NCBI GenBank assembly: GCA_028290825.1
Contig: JAQGJB010000048.1
Location: 1 to 34,955 of the forward strand
Direction of reading: 5' to 3'
DNA length: 34,955 nucleotides
From: Micavibrio sp.
GTDB taxonomy: Bacteria > Pseudomonadota > Alphaproteobacteria > Micavibrionales > Micavibrionaceae
Shown here: in pieces, positions 15,710 through 23,096 of the stretch
Layout of the letters: the number at the start of each line of letters is the position of its first letter
Position numbering within the stretch: position 1 is the first letter of the stretch
The notes under the pieces: model-generated
The model's input: only the letters and a program-made list of their open reading frames with translations
Told to the model about the DNA's origin: nothing
Databases searched by the model: none
Position numbers and translations under genes: made by a program

Positions 15710-16774
15710 CTATTGCTCCGATATCGGTGCGTCTAGAAGTGACCGGACCTGCCAGCTGGAAACACGCAGGAAGGACGCCGGATCTCTGGCGATGTCGCCG
15801 CCTTTTATATTGTTCTGGGCACCGATCTTCTGGGCCAGCGGCATGGTGACATCGGGCTGGTAGGCAACCAAAGTGATATCAGGAGGCAGGTCGCCTGTTT
15901 TAGCCCCGGCGGGTCGTTCAGCACGTGCGTATTGCACCCACTGGCTGATCGCAGCCGGGTCGGTTTTTAGCAGTCTCTCATTAACAATGGTGCTGAGCTG
16001 GGCGGTATTCAAGTGCCCGGCATCCTGCGGCATGGCATCGGCACCGAGGGATTGCATGAGAATTGTGTAGTTATTCCAGACCTGAGCCACAGTTTCCCGT
16101 GTCGGCGTCGCCTTCATCGTGGCGCGCGCGGCGGCATAATCGTTGTAAGCGAGGTGAACCTGGGTCAATACGGCGGCGGTCATGGCCTGTTGCTGCATCG
16201 ATTGCAGGAATTTTTTACTGGCGTCATCTTTCATCACGACCGGAACGGTGTGAATGCGCACGAGACCTTCGGTGAAATGCGACACAAAACCGGCCCATTG
16301 ATTGCCGGTCAGGTTCTGGGCCAGCACATCACGGATGCCGGGGAAATTGCCGAGCGTCTTTTCGCGCAGCGCCTGCACATCTTTCAGCGACTTGCTGTCC
16401 GCTTTGATTTCGGGGCGGCTGGCGAGAGCGAGAAGATCGAGATCTTCAATGCTGGCGGTGATATCCGGCACACTGGCCGCGTCACGCGGGGTTTTAGCCG
16501 TCAATGCGCGGGCCGTGGCCCAGTGTTCGCGGCGCGGGGTAGGGCCATCCTGATGACCTTCAACCGTTGCGATGCCGTTATCGAGAATAGCCCAGGGCGT
16601 AGACGCCGTTGCCGTGTCGGCGGGTTGTGTCAGCGCGGATGTCTTAGCGCGGTCAGGTCGCGGTGAGTCCGGTGAGGTCCAGCCGCAGGCGGACAGCGCC
16701 AAAGTAAGAACCAGGGCAGAGCAATGCAGCGTCAAATGGTGTGGTTGCAAAATATCACCAAAGGTTAAAGGCAT
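15710..16774 (-). CDS. Lipoprotein resembling the C-terminal part of TolC-family proteins
   Basis: A 354-residue lipoprotein with lipobox LSAC (Cys30). The signal region before it has no Lys or Arg, only His, which is unusual, and no ribosome site precedes the ATG. From about residue 105, DLDLLALASRPEIKADSKSL and a following NFPGI recall the TolC-family segment in which an RPEL motif is followed by helix and LPGI. TAAVLTQVHLAYNDYAAA (about residues 195-215) recalls the long periplasmic helix of the same family. The full proteins have about 450-500 residues with two such repeats plus barrel strands; here only part can be matched. It is coupled to an adaptor-like small protein. This could be a shortened outer-membrane factor or a periplasmic derivative. 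Family assignment is tentative. Confidence 0.6.
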   Translation of the reverse strand: MPLTFGDILQPHHLTLHCSALVLTLALSACGWTSPDSPRPDRAKTSALTQPADTATASTPWAILDNGIATVEGHQDGPTPRREHWATARALTAKTPRDAASVPDITASIEDLDLLALASRPEIKADSKSLKDVQALREKTLGNFPGIRDVLAQNLTGNQWAGFVSHFTEGLVRIHTVPVVMKDDASKKFLQSMQQQAMTAAVLTQVHLAYNDYAAARATMKATPTRETVAQVWNNYTILMQSLGADAMPQDAGHLNTAQLSTIVNERLLKTDPAAISQWVQYARAERPAGAKTGDLPPDITLVAYQPDVTMPLAQKIGAQNNIKGGDIARDPASFLRVSSWQVRSLLDAPISEQ

Positions 16775-16900
16775 CCGGTGTTTTTTGGTCCGGTTATAAT
16801 GTTTAAAACTTCCCTCTGGCCTGAATTCTACAGAAGCCAGCAGGATAATGCAAAAATTAACGGGTGAATTGACAGAATATCTTAGTGATTCAAGGGCTTA

Positions 16901-17302
16901 TTAGGCCTTCTTATCAAAAATAGCCAGCAGATCCTTCTGCATATCCGATGAAATCTGGATCGTTTTCACGTTCGCCTTGTACGAGGTGCTGGCGATCTGC
17001 AGGTTTACGAATTCGGCGGCGTAATCGGTGTTTGGAACCCCGACCTGCCCGTCGGCGTTGGCGAAGGGCGAATCAGGATTGTAGGCCGGGACATAGGGTT
17101 TGACGGTTGGGACGACGGTGACACTGACGCCGCCATTGCCCTGCGCCGATTGCGTTGTGGTCAGTGTGCCGTAGGGCGCGGGACCGTTTGCGGGATCGAG
17201 CGCGCCTTCAGTCCGGGTGTTGGCAATATTCGATGCCACCGTATCCGCCTTGGTTTTGGCGGCGTTCAGACCGGATAATGCAATCTGTATGGCGTTAATC
17301 AT
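16901..17302 (-). CDS. FlgC-like flagellar basal-body rod protein, isolated copy
   Basis: A 133-residue protein, the length of FlgC. The N-terminus (ALSGLNAAKTKADTVASNIA) is the conserved rod/hook helix, and the C-terminus (AEFVNLQIASTSYKANVKTI) is the partner helix; both are needed for axial packing in the rod. The middle is Pro/Gly-rich. No signal peptide is present, as expected for substrates of the flagellar export apparatus. No other flagellar gene lies in the window, so it is either an orphan rod gene or a duplicate serving another structure. The ATG at 17302 has only a weak ribosome site. FlgB and FlgG-type rod proteins share the helices; FlgC is the best fit by length. Confidence 0.75.
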   Translation of the reverse strand: MINAIQIALSGLNAAKTKADTVASNIANTRTEGALDPANGPAPYGTLTTTQSAQGNGGVSVTVVPTVKPYVPAYNPDSPFANADGQVGVPNTDYAAEFVNLQIASTSYKANVKTIQISSDMQKDLLAIFDKKA

Positions 17303-17371
17303 ATTTTCAGGATAGCATAATTAAGATTAAAAAGGCCTGAATTTCAGTATTTCAACAAGGATTTCAACCCC

Positions 17372-17851
17372 ATGACCCTGCGCCCGCTTATCGTTTCCGC
17401 CCTGTTTTGCGCCGTCCTTGCCAGTGCTTCGCCAGCCAAAGCGGAACCCAAATTCCTGGGCCTGGAATGGTGGCCGTCGCATTGGGAGCAGACGACTTTC
17501 AAGCCGTATCTGGACCAACCGGTCTATCCGCAGAATTCCCAGTGGGAAGACAAGACCTGGCAACCGGCGGACTGGAACGCGCAACGCAAGGGCGGCGCGG
17601 CGGAACTGATCCAGGGTTTCTATACGACAGGCATTTTCAAGCGCCAGTACACGGATGACAACGTTCCGGTTCTGGAAGTCGGTCCGCGCTTCTACGATCT
17701 TTCAGGGTACGACAAGCGCCGGGTTCTCCGCATTCTGGATGAGGAATACAAAATCACCTCAGGGCATGAGAACGGCATGTTCACTCTGGCCGACGGGCGC
17801 ACGGGCAAGCCGATCGGTCTTTACACCGCTTACGGGTTGCAGCTGCAATAA
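17372..17851 (+). CDS. Hypothetical secreted Trp-rich protein
   Basis: A 159-residue protein with a clear signal peptide (MTLRPLIVSALFCAVLASAS, cleavage after AKA). The first 50 mature residues are unusually rich in Trp, Pro and Tyr (LEWWPSHW, QWEDKTWQPADWNAQRKGG). The second half has a YDLSGYDKRRVLRILDEEYK segment and a TLADGRTGKPIGLYTAYG end that looks like a small beta domain. I recognise no family. Its stop is immediately followed by the end of the convergent histidine phosphatase gene, and its likely terminator lies inside that gene. Envelope location is inferred. Confidence 0.75.
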   Translation: MTLRPLIVSALFCAVLASASPAKAEPKFLGLEWWPSHWEQTTFKPYLDQPVYPQNSQWEDKTWQPADWNAQRKGGAAELIQGFYTTGIFKRQYTDDNVPVLEVGPRFYDLSGYDKRRVLRILDEEYKITSGHENGMFTLADGRTGKPIGLYTAYGLQLQ

Positions 17852-18475
17852 TTAAGGTTTCAGATTAATCGCGTCCAAGGCCCACGGATTTTTTCCCTGG
17901 GCCTTTTTCTCACTGTCATGTGTGAGGATGGTCAAAGACAGCGGAGCGACCGGCAGGGTCAGGGCTTCCAGCATGTCGATGTCTTTTGCCGCAGCCGCCT
18001 GGGCGCGGATGACACCGGCATGGGTGACCACGGCGACATTTTTACCGCTATACAGACCGGCGAGCCGGTTGAAATCGCCGCGCACACGCAGAGCGAAATC
18101 TTTCAGGTTTTCACCGCCCGGCGGCGGCACGTTGACGGGGTCGGCCTTGTAAGCGTGGAAGGTCGCATCCTTCGCCAGTTCGCGGCGTTTCGTGCCAACC
18201 CAGGTGCCGAAGAATTGTTCACGCAGATCCGGGCGGCGGATGATGCCGACGGAGCGCGGATTTTTCCCCAGCGAAATCCGGGTCAGCATAAAAGCGGTAT
18301 CCATCGTGCGCGGCAACGGTGACGCCATCCATTGCACATCGGCGGGCAATTGCGCCAGCTGGGCCACGTAATCTTTCTTCGGTGAAAATTTTACGCGCAT
18401 GTCCGCGCCATAGCAGATGTCGTCCGGGTTATCCGGCGTATCATGGCGAAACAGGAAGAAGCGCGTGAAGGCCAT
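17852..18475 (-). CDS. Histidine phosphatase family protein
   Basis: A 207-residue protein of the phosphoglycerate-mutase-like superfamily. The phosphohistidine motif is LFRHDTPDN (His11), with Asp where Gly is usual. The second arginine lies in ASPLPRTMDTA, an acidic-site segment LREQFFGTWVG follows, and the second catalytic His is in VVTHAGVIRA. GGENLKDFALRVRGDFNRL is the helix common to CobC/GpmB-type members. The substrate cannot be told; alpha-ribazole phosphate or a generic phosphoester are possibilities, and no cobalamin gene is nearby. The next gene upstream on the strand ends 2 nt from its start, so the two are probably one unit. Confidence 0.85.
   Translation of the reverse strand: MAFTRFFLFRHDTPDNPDDICYGADMRVKFSPKKDYVAQLAQLPADVQWMASPLPRTMDTAFMLTRISLGKNPRSVGIIRRPDLREQFFGTWVGTKRRELAKDATFHAYKADPVNVPPPGGENLKDFALRVRGDFNRLAGLYSGKNVAVVTHAGVIRAQAAAAKDIDMLEALTLPVAPLSLTILTHDSEKKAQGKNPWALDAINLKP
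17877..17908 (+). terminator. Intrinsic terminator embedded in the opposing gene
   Basis: AAGGCCCA (17877-17884) pairs with TGGGCCTT (17898-17905), followed by T's through 17908. It starts 26 nt after the stop of the plus-strand secreted protein but lies within the C-terminal codons of the minus-strand phosphatase gene. Confidence 0.75.
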
Positions 18476-18477
18476 GA

Positions 18478-18903
18478 TTATTCGTACATCGCCTTTCGCA
18501 CGGCATCGGTGATTTTTAAAAAGTCCTCGGCCGTGCCCATGACTTCATTCCCGGCCTTGCCGTAGGTTTTTTCACCGATTTTCAGTTGATAGAGGGAGCC
18601 GGTGTATTGCGCATTGAGGAAACCGAAATCTTCCTCGAACGTGCATTCATAGGTGCCATCGCCTTCCAGCCAGCCATCCATCTGTTTGACCTTGATGGTC
18701 ATGTGACGGTAATTGGGCCCTTCCGGCGACGGGGTTGATTTCTTCTCGAGCACTTCGCCAAGAGTCTGCCCGTCCGGCAGCAGCGCACCGGCAGCGGCAG
18801 CGCAGCCCTTGGCCAGTTTGGTGTCCGCCTGCGCGCGGTTGACGCAACCGGACAGAGAGAGCGCACAAAGAAGAAGGAGAGAAAGGCGAAAGGATGAGGA
18901 CAT
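18478..18903 (-). CDS. Hypothetical small lipoprotein
   Basis: A 141-residue protein with a classical lipoprotein signal (MSSSFRLSLLLLCALSLSGC, Cys20). Two more cysteines (GCAAAAG and YECTFEED) may pair in the mature domain, which has short beta-prone stretches (HMTIKVKQMDGWLEGDGTYE, TGSLYQLKIGEKTYG). No known family is recognised. AAGG lies about 13 nt before the ATG, a weak site. It is directly followed by the histidine phosphatase gene. Confidence 0.75.
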   Translation of the reverse strand: MSSSFRLSLLLLCALSLSGCVNRAQADTKLAKGCAAAAGALLPDGQTLGEVLEKKSTPSPEGPNYRHMTIKVKQMDGWLEGDGTYECTFEEDFGFLNAQYTGSLYQLKIGEKTYGKAGNEVMGTAEDFLKITDAVRKAMYE

Positions 18904-19034
18904 GATTTTTAAAAATACCTTTTGTTTATATTGTCCTGACTATACCGAAACAGCCGGGTTTTTGCGCGGTAAATCCATTCCGGTCGCGGCCATAGCCAGC
19001 GTTGTTATGCAAGGGTCTGGCGATACCGGGCCAT

Positions 19035-19445
19035 TCAGGCACTGTCATAGACAGCGAGGAAATCGTCTTTCAGGATTTCCCGCGCCCCTTGCATAAAGCG
19101 GTGGTGCAATTGCAACAGAAGCGGGTGGATTTCAACGACAGGCCGGAGGGAGGGGTCGCCGTTGCTGCGGTAGTAACGCCGCCGCGCACGGGAATTTTCG
19201 TTTAAGAGTTTCATGAAATGCCGTTGCGCCCGCAAGGTGGCGGAAACCAGCGCCATTTCCGCAGACCGCGCACCATGTTTCAGGGCATTGCGGGACGATC
19301 TGGCCTTGCCCAAGGCTGTGCGCGGGCCGGTGGTGTGTTGCCAGAGCCGATTTGCGCGGGCACGGGCGGACTGGGCAAAGCGGCGTTCCGGGGTCCAGCC
19401 GTTGCGGGTGACGAAGGGGTCGCTTTTTCTTTTTATTACAGCCAT
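19035..19445 (-). CDS. Basic protein with a TGP-GK-NALKHG motif, unknown function
   Basis: A 136-residue, strongly basic protein. The ATG at 19445 is chosen because AAGGA lies 9 nt upstream; an ATG three codons earlier directly abuts that site. Residues about 38-62 hold TGPRTALGKARSSRNALKHG, a short motif I know from many uncharacterised small bacterial proteins, often near mobile or phage genes but also standing alone. The rest is Arg-rich helix (RAQRHFMKLLNENSRARRRY). Nucleic-acid binding is possible from charge alone. A good promoter and an 80-nt leader precede it. No mobile element is nearby. Confidence 0.65.
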   Translation of the reverse strand: MAVIKRKSDPFVTRNGWTPERRFAQSARARANRLWQHTTGPRTALGKARSSRNALKHGARSAEMALVSATLRAQRHFMKLLNENSRARRRYYRSNGDPSLRPVVEIHPLLLQLHHRFMQGAREILKDDFLAVYDSA

Positions 19446-19535
19446 TTGTCTCATTCCTTCATTTCGTTCGTCAAAAAACCAACGTTTTTACAGTTCCGGC
19501 CCACAGGGGGTTGCGGGGTGCCCCAGGGTCGGCTC

Positions 19536-19564
19536 ACTATATAGGAATTAATTCATAAAATCAA
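19536..19564 (-). promoter_or_regulatory. Sigma-70-type promoter for the KHG-motif gene
   Basis: On the minus strand TTGATT (19559-19564) and TATAGT (19536-19541) are separated by exactly 17 nt. It lies between the miaA stop at 19592 and the ATG at 19445, giving a leader of about 80 nt with GC-rich inverted segments. Confidence 0.6.
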
Positions 19565-19591
19565 GATTTTGGGAATCACCGCGCGGCGGGG

Positions 19592-20479
19592 CTACGGTAT
19601 TCTGATGATTTCCGAGACTGCGGGATGGGGCTTCACCTGGTTGTGGAACCAGGTGTCCTGGCGTTTAACGTACTGGCGTGTTTCGGCTTTGCTGCGCGTG
19701 ACGGCGTCATCCAGAGAAAGGTCGCCGCGCAGATGGGCCTGCAAAGGATGAAAGCCCAAAGCGTGGGTGGCGGGGGCCGTGTCGGGGAGGTCGCGGTGTT
19801 CGCGCACTTCATCCAGGGCACCCTGCTCCATCATCAGATTAAAACGGCGGTCGCAGCGGCGGTGAAGTTCGGCGCGGTCCGGGGATTTGACGATGATGCG
19901 GAATTGCCAGCCTGACGGTGCCCCCTGACCTGGTGCGGCCTGCCAGACGGCGAGGCTTTCGCCGGTGGCCTTGATCACTTCATAAGCGCGGATCAGGCGC
20001 TGGGTATCGTTGGGATTGAGGCGCGCGGCCATGACGGGATCGAGGCTGGCCAGCGCCGCATGGAATTGCGGGTTGCCGAGCGATTTTTGCAGGGCCATGG
20101 ATTCCGCGCGGATTTCCGGCGGGACGTCCGGCATCGGTGAAAGACCTTCCACCAGCGCCTTTATATAAAGGCCGGTTCCGCCGACGATGACGGGATGCAG
20201 GTTGCGCGTGAGCGCGTCGTCAATTTCGCGGATGGCGTCATCGCGCCATTGCTGCGCCGAATATTTTTCATTTGGCCCCAGAAAAGCATAGAGGCGATGC
20301 GGGATTTGCGCCTTGTCTCCGGCCGAAGGCTGGGCGGTCAGCAGCGGCAGGACGTTATAAATCTGCAGGGAGTCGGCATTGATGATGACGCCGTTTTTTT
20401 CCGTCGCGATCCCCATCGCCAGAGCGGATTTACCGCCGGCGGTGGGGCCGCAGAGGATGGTGATATCGCGCGAAACTAT
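19592..20479 (-). CDS. miaA: tRNA dimethylallyltransferase, with no conventional start codon
   Basis: MiaA transfers a dimethylallyl group to A37 of tRNAs reading UNN codons. The P-loop CGPTAGGKSALAM, the substrate motif INADSLQIYNVLPLLTAQPS, VIVGGTGLYIKAL and the C-terminal TRQYVKRQDTWF are all present. The first ATG (20416) lies after the P-loop, so it cannot be the true start. Reading back, the frame stays open to a stop just beyond 20479 and contains no ATG, GTG or TTG. The best candidate is ATA at 20477-20479, with AAGGGA about 8 nt upstream and overlapping the degP stop (ATAG). That gives 295 residues, the normal size. The start is inference; the gene itself is certain. Confidence 0.9.
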   Translation of the reverse strand: MVSRDITILCGPTAGGKSALAMGIATEKNGVIINADSLQIYNVLPLLTAQPSAGDKAQIPHRLYAFLGPNEKYSAQQWRDDAIREIDDALTRNLHPVIVGGTGLYIKALVEGLSPMPDVPPEIRAESMALQKSLGNPQFHAALASLDPVMAARLNPNDTQRLIRAYEVIKATGESLAVWQAAPGQGAPSGWQFRIIVKSPDRAELHRRCDRRFNLMMEQGALDEVREHRDLPDTAPATHALGFHPLQAHLRGDLSLDDAVTRSKAETRQYVKRQDTWFHNQVKPHPAVSEIIRIP

Positions 20480-22032
20480 TTCGCTTTTCCCTTGGTCTGT
20501 TCAACCGGGTTGAGGCGCAGGGCGACGAAGCGCACATCCCCCTCACGGTTCACAAGCAGGAGGATGGACGCCTTGCCCGCCTTGGCCGCGGCATCGATGA
20601 TGCCGATGGCGGTTTTTGCATCTTTTGCCGGTTGCTGGTTGATCTCGACGATCACATCGCCGATCTGCATGCCTTTATCGGAGGCGTCCTTGCCGGGGGC
20701 GACGGCACTGACCACCACGCCCTGGACTTCGCCCGGGATGTTATAGGCGCTGCGGTCGGTTTCGGTGACGCCGCGCAAGGACAGGCCGACGGAGGGGATT
20801 GGCGTTCCCTGCACCTGTTGCGGACCGGCATCCTGTTCGGTCGCGGCGTCTTTCAGCAGGCCGTCTTTTTCAGCCTTTTCAAGTTCGCCGATGGTGACGG
20901 TGCCGTTCATTTTCTTGCTGTCGCGCCAGTAAACGATGGGCGCGGCCTTGCCGATTTCGGTTTCGGCGACGATGCGCGGCAGGCTGCGCATCTGGGTGAC
21001 GTCCTTGCCATCGAAGTTGAGGATAACGTCGCCAGCCTTCAGCCCGGCTTTTTCGGCAGGGCCGCCCGGTGTGATGCTGGCCACCAGGGCGCCGTTATGC
21101 ATGGGCAGGCCCAGGCTTTCGGCAATATCTTCGGTGACGGTCTGGATCCGTACACCCATCCAGCCGCGGCGGGTGTGGCCGTATTTGATCAACTGGTCGA
21201 TCACGGGTTTGGCGAGGTTCGAGGGAACCGCGAAGCCGATGCCGACGGAGCCGCCGGAAGGGGAATAGATGGCAGTATTGATGCCGATGACGTTGCCGGA
21301 CATATCGAACATCGGTCCGCCGGAATTGCCCTTGTTGATCGACGCGTCGGTCTGGATGAAATCGTCATACTGACCGGCCTGGATGTCGCGGGCCTGGGCG
21401 GAGATAATGCCCGCCGTCACCGTGCCGCCGAGGCCGAACGGGTTGCCGATGGCCATGACCCAGTCGCCGACGCGCAGGGGGGCAGAATCGCCGAAATGAA
21501 CGGCGGTGAGTTTATGTTTCGAGACATCGACCTTGAGAAGCGCCAGATCGACCTTTTCATCCTTGCCGATAATTTCGGCGGGCAGTGTCGTGTCGTCGTG
21601 CAGGGTGACGCGCACTTTTTCAGCGTCCTGGACGACATGGGCATTGGTGACGATGTAACCCTTGTCCGCGTCGATGATGAAACCGGAACCGAGGGAGGTG
21701 GCGGGACTGACCTGGGCGTCGCCGCCGTGTTTATTCATGAATTCGTTGAAGAAATCCTCGAACGGGGAGCCGGGCGGGAAATGCGGCATGTCGGGCATTT
21801 TCTGCGGGCCGTTCTGGCCGCCCATATCGCCAGGGGCGGATTCGTCATCCTGGCCTTCCAGCGCGCCCATTTTCACGGTCGAGGAAATATTGACGACGGC
21901 GGGCAGCAACTGGTCAACCAGCGGGGCCAGCGACGGTGGGCCGTAACTCACGGCATGGGCCGGTTGCGGCAAAGCGGTGGCGGACAGCGTCAGGGCGATA
22001 ACGGCAGCCGATGTGCGCAGGATATTTTTCAT
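20476..22032 (-). CDS. degP: Do/DegP-family periplasmic serine protease
   Basis: A 518-residue HtrA protease/chaperone that degrades or refolds damaged envelope proteins. The ATG at 22032 follows GAGGT by 10 nt and opens a signal peptide ending PAHA. The trypsin-like domain carries His132 (TNAHVV), Asp162 (VDLALLKV) and Ser237 (GNSGGP). Two PDZ domains follow (MGVRIQTVTEDIAESLGLPM with PAEKAGLKAGDVI, and the IPGEVQGVVVSAVAPGKDAS region). An acidic, Gly/Pro-rich insert (about residues 57-110) is the Q-linker/LA-loop region. It lies downstream of hflK-hflC (101-nt gap), the usual alphaproteobacterial order, and its stop overlaps the likely miaA start. Confidence 0.95.
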   Translation of the reverse strand: MKNILRTSAAVIALTLSATALPQPAHAVSYGPPSLAPLVDQLLPAVVNISSTVKMGALEGQDDESAPGDMGGQNGPQKMPDMPHFPPGSPFEDFFNEFMNKHGGDAQVSPATSLGSGFIIDADKGYIVTNAHVVQDAEKVRVTLHDDTTLPAEIIGKDEKVDLALLKVDVSKHKLTAVHFGDSAPLRVGDWVMAIGNPFGLGGTVTAGIISAQARDIQAGQYDDFIQTDASINKGNSGGPMFDMSGNVIGINTAIYSPSGGSVGIGFAVPSNLAKPVIDQLIKYGHTRRGWMGVRIQTVTEDIAESLGLPMHNGALVASITPGGPAEKAGLKAGDVILNFDGKDVTQMRSLPRIVAETEIGKAAPIVYWRDSKKMNGTVTIGELEKAEKDGLLKDAATEQDAGPQQVQGTPIPSVGLSLRGVTETDRSAYNIPGEVQGVVVSAVAPGKDASDKGMQIGDVIVEINQQPAKDAKTAIGIIDAAAKAGKASILLLVNREGDVRFVALRLNPVEQTKGKAK

Positions 22033-22133
22033 GGGAGACATAACCTCGGTAACGGTGGAATTATAGAATCTATTCAAACCAAAATCCGTGGCGAAGTTAT
22101 GACGGGATTTTGGCGTATTGTGCCGGTCTGCCC

Positions 22134-23084
22134 CTACGGTTTATCGAGGTAGCGCAGGAAGGCCCCTTCCGGAGACAGGATCATACGGGTGTCCGGAGTC
22201 GCCAGCGTATTGCGATAGGCCTCCAGCGTCCGGGTGAAACCGTAGAAATCCTTATCCTTGTTATAGGCTTCGTTATACGTCTTGATCGCCAGCGCATCGC
22301 CAGCGCCGCGTTCGATCTGGCTTTGCTTTTGGGCTTCGGCGAGGAGAACGGTTTTTTCCTTGTCGGCTTCGGCGCGGATCTGAAGGGCGGCCTGCTGCCC
22401 CACGGCGCGGGTCTTGGTGGCGCGTTCATTATTTTCGGTGATCATCCGCTTGACGGTCGAGTTGCGGAGCGAATCCGTCAAATCGGCGCGGACGATCCTA
22501 ATATCGACGATTTCGATGCCGCGATCCTTCATCTGGGCGTTGACGCGGTTTTTGATGTCCTGCATGACATCGTTCCGTTTCGGAGACAGGAGGGCGCGAA
22601 GCGTGGTCGCGCCGAGGACGTCGCGCGTTGCGCCGTTCATAACGCTCAGGATACGCTGGTTGGCGATTTCCTCGCTCCCCATACGCTGGATGAAGAGAAG
22701 CGGATCGATGATCTGATAACGGGCGAAAACCTCGACCTTGATCTGCATACCGCCGCTGCTGGTCGCCAGTTTCTCAAGTTCGGCTTTCATTTCGGGCGTC
22801 ATGTCGCTGGGCTGCGCCTGCGCCGTATCGCCCTTGTCGACGGAAAGGTTCATGGTGTCGATGCCGGGATCGACGCTGAGCGTCCGTTTATCGAGGTAAC
22901 GCACCTCCTGAATCAGAGGAACCTTGAAATAGAGGCCAGCCTTAGGGATCACATGCACGGGTTTACCGAATTGCAGCACGACGGCGCGCTGGGTTTCCTG
23001 CACGGTGAAGGCGGACATCGTGCCGAGAATAACGGCCGCGCCTAAAACAATACAGCCGGCCAGAGCCAAAGGTTTCATTGCCAT
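22134..23084 (-). CDS. hflC: HflC, FtsH-modulating SPFH protein
   Basis: A 316-residue membrane protein that forms the HflKC cage around the FtsH protease. A single N-terminal membrane anchor (LALAGCIVLGAAVILGTMSA) is followed by the SPFH/band-7 domain (TQRAVVLQFGKPV, AGLYFKVPLIQEV, LDKRTLSVD) and a coiled-coil region rich in Ala/Glu (QIRAEADKEKTVLLAEAQKQ). GGAG, overlapping the hflK stop, lies 9 nt before the ATG, so translation is coupled to hflK. Confidence 0.95.
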   Translation of the reverse strand: MAMKPLALAGCIVLGAAVILGTMSAFTVQETQRAVVLQFGKPVHVIPKAGLYFKVPLIQEVRYLDKRTLSVDPGIDTMNLSVDKGDTAQAQPSDMTPEMKAELEKLATSSGGMQIKVEVFARYQIIDPLLFIQRMGSEEIANQRILSVMNGATRDVLGATTLRALLSPKRNDVMQDIKNRVNAQMKDRGIEIVDIRIVRADLTDSLRNSTVKRMITENNERATKTRAVGQQAALQIRAEADKEKTVLLAEAQKQSQIERGAGDALAIKTYNEAYNKDKDFYGFTRTLEAYRNTLATPDTRMILSPEGAFLRYLDKP

Positions 23085-23096
23085 GATCGTAATCTC

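Noticed and set aside
20416-20418. First ATG of miaA as its start.
   Set aside because: It lies after the P-loop, which is essential for the enzyme; the conserved sequence continues upstream.
20632-22152. A 506-codon open frame on the plus strand opposite degP.
   Set aside because: It is the antisense of a certain protease gene, has GC-skewed composition typical of a shadow frame (rich in Gly, Asp, His, Arg) and no ribosome site or family similarity.
22110-23045. A 311-codon plus-strand frame opposite hflC.
   Set aside because: It mirrors the codon pattern of hflC, whose protein is certain; no motif or start signal of its own.
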